A stretch of 64,000 nucleotides of DNA from Modestobacter versicolor (GCF_014195485.1 NZ_JACIBU010000001.1:930001-994000); one strand, 5' to 3'. Positions 31,471 through 40,860 are shown, counted from the first letter of the stretch. The notes: generated by a model from the sequence alone, not told the origin. Numbers and translations are program-made.

Positions 31471-33417
31471 TCAGTCGGCGAGCTCGGCCAGCAGCCCCGC
31501 CAGCCGGGTCCGGCGCGGCCGGACGTCGACCTCCCGCACCGCCCGGGCCAGCGCCGCACCGCTGGCGTGCACGATCGACAGGTGCTTCTGGGCGCGGGTC
31601 AGCGCGGTGTAGACCAGCGGCCGGGAGAGCATCCCGCCCGCCTCCGGGGGCAGCACGACGACGACGCCCGGCCACTCCGAGCCCTGCGCCCGGTGCACGG
31701 TGATCGCCCAGCCGTGCCGGAGGTCCGACAGCGCGGAGCCGGTGACGGTGACCGGGCCGGAGCTGAAGTCGATCGACAGCGAGCCCTCGCCGGTGCCGGT
31801 CACCACGCCCACCTCGCCGTTGGCGAAGCCGATCGGCTCGATGTCCAGGTGGTTGGCGGTGGCCACCACCCGGTCGCCGACGTCGAAGCCGAACACCGTG
31901 CCGTCGCCCGGGTTGAGCTGGGCCTTGAGCGCCTTGTTCAGCTCGATCGTGCCGGCCGGCCCGCGGTGCACCGGGGTGACGACCTGGACGGTGGCCGGGT
32001 CGATGCCCAGCGCGCGGGGGATCGAGTCGGTGACCAGCTGCACCACCCGCTTGGCCGCCTCCGCGCTGCCGGTGGCCGGCACGATGACCACCTCGCGGTC
32101 GGGGGACTCGACCTGCACCAGCTCGCCGCCGCGCACCCCGGTGGCCAGCCGGGCGATCGCGCCACCGGCGGCCTGCCGGTGCAGCGTGGTCAGCTCGGTC
32201 ACCGGCACCACGCCGGAGTCGATCAGGTCGCCGAGCACGTGCCCGGGGCCGATCGAGGGCAGCTGAGCGGGGTCGCCCACGAGCAGCAGGTGCGTGCCGT
32301 CCTTGCAGGCCTCCAGCAGCGCCGCGGTCAGCTCGACGTCGAGCATCGAGGCCTCGTCGACCACGACGACGTCGGCGTCCAGCGGCCACTCCTCGTTGCG
32401 CGAGAAACCCCCGGTCATGCCCTGCGCGCCCAGCAGCCGGTGCACCGTGACGGCCGGGTGGTCGGTGAGCTCCTCCAGCCGCTTGGCGGCCCGCCCGGTC
32501 GGGGCGGCGAGCGCCACCTCGGTGCCCTTGGCCTGCAGCAGCTTCACCAGCGACGCCACCGTCCGGCTCTTGCCGGTGCCGGGACCGCCGGTGAGCAGTG
32601 AGATGCCGGCGCCGAGCACCTGGGCGACCGCGGCCTGCTGCGCCGGGTCCAGCCCCTTGGCCACCGACCGCACCGAGGCCGGGTCGGCGATCCGCCCGCT
32701 GGTGGCCGCCAGCCGGTGCACGTTCTCCGCGACGGCCTCCTCGGCCATCCCGTAGCGGGCCAGCGACAGGGTGCGCAGCGCCGGGTCGGGCTCGGGCAGC
32801 TCGTCGTCGGAGTCCTCGTCGAACTCCGGCAGGGGCGGCTCGTGCTCGAGCACGTCGCCGGACTCCACCGCGGCCACGATCGCCGCCGCCGGGTCGCTGA
32901 TCTGCTCGGCGCGCAGCGCGGCGACCACCAGGTCGGCGGGGAGCACGGTGTGGCCGTCGCGGGTGGCGGTGCGCAGCGTCAGCGCGACGATCGCCCGGCC
33001 CCGGCGGGTGTCCTGCCGGTCCGCGCCGGAGAGCACGGTGATCGCCAGCCGGTCGGCGTCGGCCAGCGTGACGCCGGTGAGGCTCAGCAGCGCCCACGGG
33101 TCGTCGCGCAGCCGGCGGGCGGCGTCCGGGCCCAGCAGGTCCGCCGAGCTGACCGCCAGCCGGGCGTTGAGCCCGGCGCCGACGAGCAGCTCCACGACCT
33201 CGTAGGTCGGCCCCGCGGCCAGGAAGGAGCTGAACAGCCGCTCGGCGCGCTGCCGGCCCACCCGGGGCAGCTTCTGCAGCCGGTCGGCGGAGACCTCGTC
33301 GGGGCTGGTGATCCCCGCCGCCGGCAGGTCGGCCGCCGTCCGCTTGCCCAGCCCGGGCCACAGGCCGGCGGCGCAGAACGCGGCGAACACCGGGTCGCCG
33401 GTCACCGGGCCGCTCAT
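31471..33417 (-). CDS. RecD2-like SF1B DNA helicase
   Basis: A 648-residue protein starting at ATG 33417, overlapping the stop of the aldo/keto reductase gene (ATGA), so translation is coupled. It has an N-terminal helix-hairpin-helix region (LQKLPRVGRQRAERLF), Walker A GGPGTGKS (about residue 292), DEAS motif II, SH3-like and UvrD-type C-terminal motifs (TVHRAQGSEW, VYTALTRAQ). It unwinds DNA 5' to 3' outside a RecBCD complex. It is shorter than many RecD2 proteins (about 720-750 residues). An acidic insert lies at about 205-225. Confidence 0.85.
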   Translation of the reverse strand: MSGPVTGDPVFAAFCAAGLWPGLGKRTAADLPAAGITSPDEVSADRLQKLPRVGRQRAERLFSSFLAAGPTYEVVELLVGAGLNARLAVSSADLLGPDAARRLRDDPWALLSLTGVTLADADRLAITVLSGADRQDTRRGRAIVALTLRTATRDGHTVLPADLVVAALRAEQISDPAAAIVAAVESGDVLEHEPPLPEFDEDSDDELPEPDPALRTLSLARYGMAEEAVAENVHRLAATSGRIADPASVRSVAKGLDPAQQAAVAQVLGAGISLLTGGPGTGKSRTVASLVKLLQAKGTEVALAAPTGRAAKRLEELTDHPAVTVHRLLGAQGMTGGFSRNEEWPLDADVVVVDEASMLDVELTAALLEACKDGTHLLLVGDPAQLPSIGPGHVLGDLIDSGVVPVTELTTLHRQAAGGAIARLATGVRGGELVQVESPDREVVIVPATGSAEAAKRVVQLVTDSIPRALGIDPATVQVVTPVHRGPAGTIELNKALKAQLNPGDGTVFGFDVGDRVVATANHLDIEPIGFANGEVGVVTGTGEGSLSIDFSSGPVTVTGSALSDLRHGWAITVHRAQGSEWPGVVVVLPPEAGGMLSRPLVYTALTRAQKHLSIVHASGAALARAVREVDVRPRRTRLAGLLAELAD

Positions 33418-34400
33418 GCCCGCTGCTCCGGCCGGTGCTCGGGGTAGGAGAACGGCGGCGAGGAGACGTCGTCCAGCGCGGTGACGATCGCCGGGGGCAG
33501 CCGCACCCCGTCGGCGTCCAGGGTGGCCTGCAGCTGCTGGGCGGTGCGGGCGCCCACGATCGGCGCGACCACGCCCGGGCGGTCGCGCAGCCAGGCCAGC
33601 GCGACCCCGAGCGGCGTCGTCCCCAGCCCCTCGGCCGCGGTGATCACCGCCTCGACCACCCGGTCGGCGGTCGCCGAGCGCAGCCCGTCGATGAACCCGG
33701 CCCACTGCGGCGAGGCGCCACGGGAGTCACCGGGCGTGCTGTGCCGGTACTTGCCGGTGAGCAGCCCGCGGCCCAGCGGCGACCACGGCAGGATGCCCAG
33801 CCCCAGCGCCTCGGCCGCGGGCACGACCTCGCGCTCCACGCCGCGCTGCAGCAGCGAGTACTCCACCTGGGTGCTCACGATCGGCGTGCGCCCGGGCCAG
33901 GCGCGCTGCCAGGTGGCGGCCTGGGCGGTCTGCCAGCCGGAGTAGTTGCTGATCCCGACGTAGCGGGCCCGGCCCGAGGAGACGGCGAGGTCGCAGGCGG
34001 CCAGCGTCTCCTCCACCGGGGTCGCGTCGTCCCAGGAGTGCAGCTGCCACAGGTCGACGTGGTCCAGGCCGAGGCGCTCCAGCGAGGCGTCCAGGGCGGC
34101 GAGCAGGTGCCCGCGGGAGGCGCCGCGGCCCATCGGCCCCGGCCCGGTGCGCCCGACCGCCTTGGTGGCGACCAGGACGTCGTCGCGCGGGACGACGTCG
34201 GACAGCAGCCGGCCCAGCGTGCGCTCGCTCTCCCCGTCGGCGTAGACGTCGGCGGTGTCGACCAGCGTCCCGCCGGCGTCGACGAAGGCGGTGAGCTGCA
34301 TGGCGGCCTCGTCCTCGTCGGTGTCCCGGCCCCACGTCATGGTGCCCAGACCGAGCCGCGACACGACCAGGCCGCTGCGCCCGAGCGCCCGCTGTTCCAC
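33414..34400 (-). CDS. aldo/keto reductase
   Basis: A 328-residue protein from GTG 34400. The AKR tetrad is complete: Asp and Tyr in VDTADVYADG (about 47-56), Lys in VATKAVG (about 79), and His in LWQLHSWD (about 121). A C-terminal NADPH-binding region (VGARTAQQLQATL) is also present. It should reduce aldehydes or ketones with NADPH. Its stop overlaps the start of the RecD2-like gene by 4 nt. Confidence 0.9.
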   Translation of the reverse strand: MEQRALGRSGLVVSRLGLGTMTWGRDTDEDEAAMQLTAFVDAGGTLVDTADVYADGESERTLGRLLSDVVPRDDVLVATKAVGRTGPGPMGRGASRGHLLAALDASLERLGLDHVDLWQLHSWDDATPVEETLAACDLAVSSGRARYVGISNYSGWQTAQAATWQRAWPGRTPIVSTQVEYSLLQRGVEREVVPAAEALGLGILPWSPLGRGLLTGKYRHSTPGDSRGASPQWAGFIDGLRSATADRVVEAVITAAEGLGTTPLGVALAWLRDRPGVVAPIVGARTAQQLQATLDADGVRLPPAIVTALDDVSSPPFSYPEHRPEQRA

Positions 34401-34487
34401 GACGGGTCAACCTACCGGGGCCGCGGGTGTGTCCCGGTCAACGCCGGCGCACCGGACGGTCGCACCGGGACCGGCGCCCACGGGCCC

Positions 34488-34493
34488 TAGGGT
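34488..34493 (+). promoter_or_regulatory. -10 box TAGGGT upstream of uppP
   Basis: TAGGGT lies 7 nt before a GTG at 34501, the spacing seen at several leaderless genes of this window. It would start transcription at or near an 18-codon frame leading into uppP. Confidence 0.45.
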
Positions 34494-34500
34494 GCCTGCC

Positions 34501-34557
34501 GTGCAGTCGATCCCCGCGTGCCCTGACCGCGTGCCGGCCACCCCGCGGGTGGCCTGA
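34501..34557 (+). CDS. possible 18-residue leaderless leader peptide before uppP
   Basis: GTG at 34501 sits where transcription should begin from the -10 at 34488. The frame encodes VQSIPACPDRVPATPRVA and stops 2 nt before the uppP ATG, which has no ribosome site of its own. This arrangement suits termination-reinitiation coupling. There is no independent proof of translation, and a frame of this length can arise by chance. Confidence 0.3.
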   Translation: MQSIPACPDRVPATPRVA

Positions 34558-34559
34558 CG

Positions 34560-35378
34560 ATGGGCTGGGTCGAAGCGGTCGTCCTGGGCCTGGTGCAGGG
34601 CCTCACCGAGTTCCTGCCGATCTCCTCCAGCGCCCACCTGCGCATCTTCGGGGAGGTCTTCGGCTGGGGCGACCCCGGTGCGGCGTTCACCGCCATCACC
34701 CAGATCGGCACCGAGACCGCCGTCCTCATCTACTACCGCAAGAAGATCGGCCGGGTCATCACGACCTGGCTGCGGTCGCTGCGCGACCGGGGGCTGCGCA
34801 GCGACCCGGACGCCCGGATGGGCTGGCTGATCATCATCGGCAGCATCCCGATCGTGGTGCTCGGCCTGCTGCTGCAGGACCGCATCGAGTCAACCTTCCG
34901 CGACCTGCGGATCGTCGCGATCGCGCTGGTCGTGTTCTCGCTGATCCTGTTCTGGGCCGACCGGGTGGGCAGCACGCAGCGCGAGCTGCCCGACCTCACC
35001 GTGCGGCACGGGCTCTACTTCGGTCTGGCCCAGGCGATGGCGCTCATCCCCGGCGTCTCCCGCTCGGGCGGCACGATCACCGCCGGCCGGTTCCTCGGCT
35101 ACTCGCGCTCGGCCGCCGCGGACTACTCGTTCCTGCTCGCCGTCCCGGCGGTGCTCGGCTCGGGCTTCTTCCAGGTCTACGAGTCGCTGGACGGCGGGGT
35201 CGACTGGGGCCCCACCCTGCTGGCCACCGCGATCGCCGCCGTCGTCGGCTTCGCGGTCATCTCCTGGCTGCTGCGCTACCTGTCCCGGGGCAGCTTCACC
35301 CCGTTCGTCGTCTACCGGGTGGTGCTCGGCCTGCTGCTGCTCGCGCTGGTCGGCGCCGGGGTGCTCGACCCGACATAG
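34560..35378 (+). CDS. uppP: undecaprenyl-diphosphatase
   Basis: A 272-residue integral membrane protein of the BacA/UppP family, normal in length, with about eight spans. Both signature motifs are visible: GLTEFLPISSSAHLRI near residue 14 and GVSRSGGTITAGRFLG near residue 162. It removes a phosphate from undecaprenyl pyrophosphate to recycle the lipid carrier of peptidoglycan synthesis, and gives bacitracin tolerance. No ribosome site precedes the ATG; expression may depend on the short frame upstream. Its TAG stop also forms the first three bases of the next gene's -10 box. Confidence 0.95.
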   Translation: MGWVEAVVLGLVQGLTEFLPISSSAHLRIFGEVFGWGDPGAAFTAITQIGTETAVLIYYRKKIGRVITTWLRSLRDRGLRSDPDARMGWLIIIGSIPIVVLGLLLQDRIESTFRDLRIVAIALVVFSLILFWADRVGSTQRELPDLTVRHGLYFGLAQAMALIPGVSRSGGTITAGRFLGYSRSAAADYSFLLAVPAVLGSGFFQVYESLDGGVDWGPTLLATAIAAVVGFAVISWLLRYLSRGSFTPFVVYRVVLGLLLLALVGAGVLDPT

Positions 35379-35381
35379 GCT
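35376..35381 (+). promoter_or_regulatory. -10 box TAGGCT of the phosphomutase-like gene
   Basis: TAGGCT, 6 nt before GTG 35388, implies a leaderless mRNA. The uppP stop codon TAG is part of the hexamer. Confidence 0.55.
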
Positions 35382-35387
35382 CCGCTC

Positions 35388-36092
35388 GTGACCACCGTCG
35401 TGCTGCTGCGCCACGGCCGGACGACGGCCAACACCGCGGGCGTCCTGGCCGGCTGGACCCCCGGGGTGCGACTGGACGAGACCGGCTCGGCGCAGGTGGC
35501 CGCGGTCGCCCAGCGGCTGTCCGGCGTGCCGCTGGCCGCGGTGGTCAGCAGCCCGCTCGAGCGCTGCCAGCAGACCGCCGGCGCCGTCGTCGAGGGCCGC
35601 GAGCTGGAGCTGCAGACCGACGACCGGCTCGGCGAGGCCCGCTACGGCGACTGGACCGGCCGGCCGATCAAGGAGCTGGTCAAGGAGCCGATGTGGAAGG
35701 TCGTCCAGCAGCACCCCTCGGCCGCGGTGTTCCCCGGCCCGGAGGGGGAGGGGCTGGCCCAGACCCAGGCCCGCGCGGTGGCCGCCGTCCGGGAGTGGAA
35801 CGCGACGCTGGGACCGGACGCCGTCTGGGTGGCCTGCAGCCACGGTGACGTGATCAAGGCGGTGCTGGCCGACGCGTTCGGCATGCACCTGGACGCCTTC
35901 CAGCGGATCGTCGTGGACCCGGCGTCGATCTCGGTGGTCAGCTACACCGAGACCCGGCCGTTCGTCGTCCGGGTCAACGACACCGGCGGCGACGTCTCCG
36001 CGCTCATCCCGCCGCCGAAGAAGAAGCGCGGCCGCCGGAAGCCCTCGTCCGACGCCGTCGTCGGCGGCGGCGCGGGCAGCGGCGCCGCGTAA
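35388..36092 (+). CDS. histidine phosphatase, MSMEG_4193 phosphomutase-like family
   Basis: A 234-residue cytoplasmic protein. The phosphoacceptor RHG motif at residues 8-10 (LLRHGRTTAN), the Arg of PLERCQQTA and the second catalytic His in ACSHGDVIKA (about 150) are all present, so it is probably an active phosphatase or mutase. The C-terminus ends in a lysine/arginine-rich, then Gly/Ala-rich tail. The gene order with DUF3090, SCO1664 and mshC is conserved in actinobacteria. The substrate is not known. Leaderless GTG start. Confidence 0.85.
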   Translation: MTTVVLLRHGRTTANTAGVLAGWTPGVRLDETGSAQVAAVAQRLSGVPLAAVVSSPLERCQQTAGAVVEGRELELQTDDRLGEARYGDWTGRPIKELVKEPMWKVVQQHPSAAVFPGPEGEGLAQTQARAVAAVREWNATLGPDAVWVACSHGDVIKAVLADAFGMHLDAFQRIVVDPASISVVSYTETRPFVVRVNDTGGDVSALIPPPKKKRGRRKPSSDAVVGGGAGSGAA

Positions 36093-36095
36093 CCT
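36090..36095 (+). promoter_or_regulatory. -10 box TAACCT of the DUF3090 gene
   Basis: TAACCT, 6 nt before GTG 36102; the TAA is also the stop codon of the preceding gene. Leaderless transcript expected. Confidence 0.55.
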
Positions 36096-36101
36096 GATCT
36101 C

Positions 36102-36653
36102 GTGCCCCGTCAGGTCTACCTCTTCGACCGTCCCACCCGGTTCGTCGCCGGCACGGTGGGCCAGCCCGGCGACCGCACCTTCTACCTGCAGGCCTCCGAC
36201 GAGGCCGGCCGCACGATCAGCGTGGCGCTGGAGAAGTCGCAGGTCCAGGTGCTCGCCGACCGGATGAGCGAGCTGCTCGACGAGGTCGCCACGCGCGCCT
36301 CGGTCGTCGTCCCGCCCGAAGCCGACGTCGACGACCTGGACCCGCTCACCGCCCCGGTCGACGAGGAGTTCCGGGTCGCGGCGATGGGCCTGGCCTGGGA
36401 CGGCGAGGCCGACGCGGTCGTGGTCGAGGCCGTCGCCGCGGGCGAGGAGCCGATCGAGGAGGACGCGATCCTCTCCGACGCCGACGAGGGCCCCGACGCG
36501 CTGCGCGTGACGATCACCCCCACCGCGGCCCGGGCGTTCGTCGCCCGCGCCCGCCGGGTCATCGCCGCCGGCCGGCCGTCCTGCCCGCTGTGCTCGATGC
36601 CGCTCGACCCCGCCGGGCACGTCTGCCCCCGGCAGAACGGCTACCGGCGCTGA
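36102..36653 (+). CDS. DUF3090-family protein
   Basis: A 183-residue protein with the family's start PRQVYLFDRPTRFVAGTVGQPG and a C-terminal zinc-ribbon-like end CPLCSMPLDP-GHVCPRQNGYRR with four cysteines, likely binding one zinc. The family is actinobacterial and of unknown function, nearly always beside the SCO1664-type kinase-like gene, as here. Expressed from its own leaderless promoter but only 9 bp after the previous gene. Confidence 0.9.
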   Translation: MPRQVYLFDRPTRFVAGTVGQPGDRTFYLQASDEAGRTISVALEKSQVQVLADRMSELLDEVATRASVVVPPEADVDDLDPLTAPVDEEFRVAAMGLAWDGEADAVVVEAVAAGEEPIEEDAILSDADEGPDALRVTITPTAARAFVARARRVIAAGRPSCPLCSMPLDPAGHVCPRQNGYRR

Positions 36654-36669
36654 GCCGGAGGTCCCGGCC

Positions 36670-37527
36670 ATGAGCGCATCCGAGCCCGGCCCCACGCCCG
36701 ACGACGAGCTCCTCGACGAGGAGCTCGGGTACGACGACGAGGCCGACGAGGACGACGACGGTGACGTCGTGGAGCTGGACCTCGCCGCGTTCGACCACGG
36801 CGACCGCCGCGCCCCGTCAGGCACCGACGAGATCGCCACCCTCCTCCGCGACGGCGAGCTGGACATGGAGGGGCGGCTGCTGGACGCCAGCAACGTCACC
36901 CTGGTCGGCGCCGTCCGCACCGAGACGCTGGCCGCCACCTGCGTCTACAAGCCGGTGGCGGGGGAGCGGCCGCTGTGGGACTTCCCCGACGGCACCCTCG
37001 CCGGCCGGGAGATCAGCGCCCACCTGGTCTCCGAGGCCACCGGCTGGTCGGTCGTGCCGCCGACGGTGCTGCGCGACGGGCCCTACGGCCGCGGCATGGT
37101 GCAGCTGTGGATGGACGCCGACCCGGGCATCGAGCTCACCGAGTTCGTCCGCCGCGACGACCCGGGGCTGCGCCGGATGGCGGTCTTCGACGCCGTGGTG
37201 AACAACGCCGACCGCAAGGGCGGTCACATCATCCCGATGCCCGACGGCCACGTGTACGGCGTCGACCACGGCATCTGCTTCTCCGCCGACCCGAAGCTGC
37301 GCACCCTGCTGTGGCGCTGGGCCGGCCGGCCGCTGCTGCTGGAGCACCTGGCGGTGCTGGAGCAGCTGGCCGAGCAGCTGCGCGGCGACCTGGGGGAGCA
37401 GCTGCACGAGCACCTGACCCGGCGCGAGGTGCGGCGCACCCAGCAGCGGGTCGACGAGCTGCTGCGCACGCAGCTGCACCCACAGCCCAGCGGCGAGTGG
37501 CCCGCGCTGCCCTGGCCGCCCTTCTGA
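36670..37527 (+). CDS. SCO1664-family protein, distantly PI3/PI4-kinase-like
   Basis: A 285-residue protein with ATG at 36670 following GGAGG. The first 35 residues are a highly acidic low-complexity stretch, longer than needed for the domain. The core has the family's kinase-like motifs: CVYKPVAGERPLWDFPDGTL (nucleotide-binding Lys), VVNNADRKGGHI (catalytic-loop Asp-Arg-Lys) and GVDHGICF (metal-binding Asp). These resemble phosphatidylinositol 3/4-kinase-like folds, but the substrate is unknown. Paired with DUF3090 and upstream of mshC. Confidence 0.85.
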   Translation: MSASEPGPTPDDELLDEELGYDDEADEDDDGDVVELDLAAFDHGDRRAPSGTDEIATLLRDGELDMEGRLLDASNVTLVGAVRTETLAATCVYKPVAGERPLWDFPDGTLAGREISAHLVSEATGWSVVPPTVLRDGPYGRGMVQLWMDADPGIELTEFVRRDDPGLRRMAVFDAVVNNADRKGGHIIPMPDGHVYGVDHGICFSADPKLRTLLWRWAGRPLLLEHLAVLEQLAEQLRGDLGEQLHEHLTRREVRRTQQRVDELLRTQLHPQPSGEWPALPWPPF

Positions 37528-37566
37528 CCGCGGCCCCACCGGCCTCCTGCTGACACGATGCGGTCC

Positions 37567-37953
37567 ATGCCGCACCGCAGCCGCCTGTCGATCCTCCTGC
37601 TCGACCTCCCGCCCGAGCACCACGCCGCCGGCCGCGACTTCTGGTCCGCGGCCACCGGCCACCCGGTGGTGCCGGACACCGCCGACGCCACGTGGAGCTC
37701 GCTGGGCACCTTCGCCGACGGCTTCCACCTGGAGGTGCAGCGCACCGGCGAGGGCACGCCGCCGCGCTGGCACGTGGACGTCGAGACCGACGACGTCGAG
37801 GCCGAGGTCGAGCGGCTCGAGGGCCTGGGCGCCCGCCGGCTGGCCGACATGGGCCGGTTCTGGCAGCTGACCGACCCCGCGGGCCTGGTCTTCTGCGTCG
37901 TCGGCGTCCAGACCGGCGAGGAGTTCGACCGGCACGCCACCACCTGGCCCTGA
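37567..37953 (+). CDS. VOC-family protein (glyoxalase/dioxygenase fold)
   Basis: About 128 residues. I chose ATG 37567 because CACGAT lies 7 nt before it as a possible -10; ATG 37558 is 9 bases earlier and in frame. One VOC module with paired beta-alpha-beta units (LDLPPEHHAAGRDFWSAATG, VDVETDDVEAEVERLEGLGA, FWQLTDPAGLVFCVV) is seen. Metal-binding side chains are not all conserved, so it could be a binding protein rather than an enzyme. Confidence 0.75.
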   Translation: MPHRSRLSILLLDLPPEHHAAGRDFWSAATGHPVVPDTADATWSSLGTFADGFHLEVQRTGEGTPPRWHVDVETDDVEAEVERLEGLGARRLADMGRFWQLTDPAGLVFCVVGVQTGEEFDRHATTWP

Positions 37954-38025
37954 CCCTCACCCTGCGGTGGAGGGTCAGGTGGCCGCTCCGGCCGGGTGCC
38001 GTGCCCGACCGTCGGTGCCCGGAAC

Positions 38026-38031
38026 TACGCT
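38026..38031 (+). promoter_or_regulatory. -10 box TACGCT of mshC
   Basis: TACGCT, 6 nt before the mshC GTG at 38038; leaderless transcript expected. Confidence 0.5.
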
Positions 38032-38037
38032 CCTGAC

Positions 38038-39321
38038 GTGCTCTCCTGGCCCGCTCCGCTCCTCCCGACCCTGCCCGGGTCCGGGCCCGCCCTGCGGCTG
38101 CACGACACCGCCCGCGGCGAGGTCGTCCAGACCACCCCGGGCCGCATCGCGCGGATGTACGTCTGCGGGATCACCCCCTACGACGCCACCCACCTCGGGC
38201 ACGCCGCCACCTACCTCGCCTTCGACCTGGTCAACCGGGTCTGGCGGGACGCCCGGCACGCCGTGCACTACGTGCAGAACGTCACCGACGTCGACGACCC
38301 GCTCTTCGAGCGCGCCGACCGCGACGGCGAGGACTGGATCGTCCTCGGCATGCGCGAGACGGCGCTGTTCCGCGAGGACATGACGGCGCTGCGGGTGCTC
38401 CCGCCGGAGGACTACGTCGGCGCCGTCGAGGCGATCCCGCAGATCGTGGCGAAGGTCGAGACCCTCTGGGACGCCGGCCTGGCCTACCAGCTCGACGACG
38501 GCACCGGCGACGTCTACCACGACGTCTCCCAGGCCCCCGGCTTCGGCGGGGAGTCCGGCTACGACGAGGCGACGATGCTGCGGCTGTCCGCCGAGCGCGG
38601 TGGCGACCCCGAGCGCCCGGGCAAGCGGCACGCGCTCGACCCGCTGTTGTGGAAGGGCGCCCGCGACGGCGAGCCCAGCTGGCCCGGCCCGCGCGGGGTC
38701 GCCGGCCGCCCCGGCTGGCACGTCGAGTGCGCCTCCATCGCGCTGGACACGATCGGCACCGGCTTCGACGTCCAGGGCGGCGGCAGCGACCTGGTCTTCC
38801 CGCACCACGAGTACTCCGCGGTGCACGCCGAGGCGCTGACGGCCACCAAGCCCTTCGCCCAGGCCTACGTGCACGCCGCGATGATCGGGCTGGACGGCGA
38901 GAAGATGAGCAAGAGCCGGGGCAACCTGGTGTTCGTCTCCCGGCTGCGCGGCGAGGGCGTCGACCCGATGGCCATCCGGCTGGCCCTGCTCTCCGGGCAC
39001 TACCGCACCGACCGCGCCTGGACCCCCGACCTGCTGGAGACCGCGCTGCAGCGGCTGGCCACCTGGCAGCGGGCGGTCGACCTGCCCCTCGGCGCCCCGG
39101 CCGGCCCGGTGCTGGCCGCCGTCCGCGAGCGGCTGGCCGACGACCTGGACACCCCCGGCGCCATCGCCGCCGTCGACGCCTGGGCCGCCGCCAGCCTGGC
39201 CGAGGCGGCGTCGGGCAGCGGCACGCCCGCGGCGCAGGCCACCGACGACTGGGACGAGCAGTCCCCGGCAGTGGTGCGCGACCTGGTCGACGCGCTGCTG
39301 GGGATCGCGCTCACGCCGTGA
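38038..39321 (+). CDS. mshC: mycothiol cysteine ligase
   Basis: A 427-residue class I synthetase-like enzyme from GTG 38038. Zinc-binding Cys43 in [10 protein letters not shown], the HIGH-type motif HLGH (52-55), [10 protein letters not shown] (second zinc Cys), [10 protein letters not shown] and the KMSKS loop (GEKMSKSRG) are all present. It joins ATP-activated cysteine to the amino group of GlcN-inositol, the third step of mycothiol synthesis, in the cytoplasm. A CysRS itself would be longer at the C-terminus and carry an anticodon domain. Mycothiol is the main thiol of Actinomycetota, which supports the taxonomic placement. Overlaps the next gene by GTGA. Confidence 0.95.
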   Translation: MLSWPAPLLPTLPGSGPALRLHDTARGEVVQTTPGRIARMYVCGITPYDATHLGHAATYLAFDLVNRVWRDARHAVHYVQNVTDVDDPLFERADRDGEDWIVLGMRETALFREDMTALRVLPPEDYVGAVEAIPQIVAKVETLWDAGLAYQLDDGTGDVYHDVSQAPGFGGESGYDEATMLRLSAERGGDPERPGKRHALDPLLWKGARDGEPSWPGPRGVAGRPGWHVECASIALDTIGTGFDVQGGGSDLVFPHHEYSAVHAEALTATKPFAQAYVHAAMIGLDGEKMSKSRGNLVFVSRLRGEGVDPMAIRLALLSGHYRTDRAWTPDLLETALQRLATWQRAVDLPLGAPAGPVLAAVRERLADDLDTPGAIAAVDAWAAASLAEAASGSGTPAAQATDDWDEQSPAVVRDLVDALLGIALTP

Positions 39322-40367
39322 CCGCGCCCGGGTCCCCGTTCCGGCTGGCCGACCGAGCGGCCCGGGAGCGGGCGGAGGAGCAGCTGGCCCCCGCCGCCGC
39401 CCGCTCGGCGCGCACCCGCGGCCGGGCCCGGCCCGAACCCGAGGACGACCTGCGCACCGCCTACGAGCGCGACCGCGACCGGATCCTGCACGCCAAGGCC
39501 TTCCGCCGGCTCAAGCACAAGACCCAGGTCTTCCTGCACCCCGACGGCGACCACTTCGTCACCCGGCTGACCCACACGCTGCAGGTGACCCAGGTGGCCC
39601 GGTCGCTGGCCGCGGCGCTGTCGCTGAACGAGACGCTGGCCGAGGCCATCGCGCTGGCCCACGACGTCGGGCACTCGCCGTTCGGGCACATCGGCGAGGA
39701 GGCGCTGGACCCCTACGTCGCCGGCGGCTGGCACCACGCGGCCCAGGGGGTGCGGATCGTCGAGGTGCTCGAGGACCTCAACCTCACCTGGGAGGTGCGC
39801 GACGGGGTGCGGGCGCACAGCTGGAAGATCAGCCCGCCGCCGGACACCCGCGAGGGCGAGTGCGTGCGCTACGCCGACCGGATCGGCTACCTGTCGCACG
39901 ACGCGCTGGACGCCGTCCGGGCCGGGGTGCTGCGCCCCGGTGACCTGCCGGCCCGCACCCGCCAGGTGTTCGGCGAGCCCGGCAGCGCGATGGTCGGCTC
40001 GATGATCGAGGCGGTCGTCGCCGGCAGCCTGTCGCCGGCCAACACCGGCGGCGCGGTCGTGATGGACCCCGACGCGCTGGAGGCCATGCAGGAGCTGCGG
40101 GTGTTCATGTTCGAGCGGGTCTACGAGTCCGACACCGCGGCCGGGCAGAAGAACGTGGCGATCGACGTCATCCGCCGGCTGGTCGACCACCACCTGGCCC
40201 ACCCGGAGCTGATCCCGGCCAGCTACCGCGACACCGAGGCCGACGCCGTCACCCAGGTCGTCGACTACGTCACCGGGATGACCGACCGGTTCGCCCTCGC
40301 CGCGCACGACCGGCTCTTCGACGACACCGCGTCGCTGCGGATGCGCCCGCTGCTCGTCGTCCCCTGA
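39318..40367 (+). CDS. deoxyguanosinetriphosphate triphosphohydrolase-like protein
   Basis: A 349-residue HD-domain protein starting at GTG 39318, overlapping the mshC stop (GTGA). The HD metal site is seen as H in [13 protein letters not shown] in [12 protein letters not shown] (about 113-123) and a late Asp in [14 protein letters not shown]. These proteins release triphosphate from dNTPs and affect nucleotide pools and mutation. The length fits the short, actinobacterial dGTPase-like branch. Followed 7 bp later by a P-loop kinase-like gene. Confidence 0.9.
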   Translation: MTAPGSPFRLADRAARERAEEQLAPAAARSARTRGRARPEPEDDLRTAYERDRDRILHAKAFRRLKHKTQVFLHPDGDHFVTRLTHTLQVTQVARSLAAALSLNETLAEAIALAHDVGHSPFGHIGEEALDPYVAGGWHHAAQGVRIVEVLEDLNLTWEVRDGVRAHSWKISPPPDTREGECVRYADRIGYLSHDALDAVRAGVLRPGDLPARTRQVFGEPGSAMVGSMIEAVVAGSLSPANTGGAVVMDPDALEAMQELRVFMFERVYESDTAAGQKNVAIDVIRRLVDHHLAHPELIPASYRDTEADAVTQVVDYVTGMTDRFALAAHDRLFDDTASLRMRPLLVVP

Positions 40368-40374
40368 GCCGGCC

Positions 40375-40836
40375 GTGGCCGTGGTGCTGGTGACCGGGAT
40401 GTCCGGGGTGGGGAAGTCGACGGTGCTCGCCGAGCTCGCCCGGCGCGGTCACGCCGTGGTCGACACCGACGACGGCGGCTGGATCGAGCAGGCGCCCGAG
40501 CCGCTGTGGCGGGAGGACCGGGTCACCGCCCTGCTCGACGGGCACACCGCCGGGCACCTGTTCCTGGCGGGCACGGTGGCCAACCAGGGCCGGTTCTACC
40601 CGCGCCTCGACGCGGTGGTGCTGCTCAGCGCGCCGGTCGAGGTGCTGCTCGAGCGGGTCGCGTCGCGGACGACGAACCACTTCGGCAAGACCGCCGACGA
40701 GCGCCGGCGGATCGTCGCGGACACCGAGCAGGTCGAGCCGCTGCTGCGCGCGGGGGCGACGGTGGAGGTGGACACCCGACGTCCGCTGGCCGAGGTGGTG
40801 GACGCCGTCCTGCGCGCCGCCACTGCCGGGTCCTGA
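40375..40836 (+). CDS. small P-loop kinase-like protein
   Basis: A 153-residue protein from GTG 40375. The Walker A motif GMSGVGKS (8-15) and an Asp pair at about 31-33 (VDTDDGGW) resemble shikimate or adenylate kinase-like NMP kinases. A lid-like segment with basic residues is seen (SRTTNHFGKTADERRR). It probably transfers phosphate to a small molecule, which is not identifiable. Last gene of the mshC run, followed by a strong two-way terminator. Confidence 0.75.
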   Translation: MAVVLVTGMSGVGKSTVLAELARRGHAVVDTDDGGWIEQAPEPLWREDRVTALLDGHTAGHLFLAGTVANQGRFYPRLDAVVLLSAPVEVLLERVASRTTNHFGKTADERRRIVADTEQVEPLLRAGATVEVDTRRPLAEVVDAVLRAATAGS

Positions 40837-40860
40837 TCGCCGGCGCCTCCGACGAGAACG

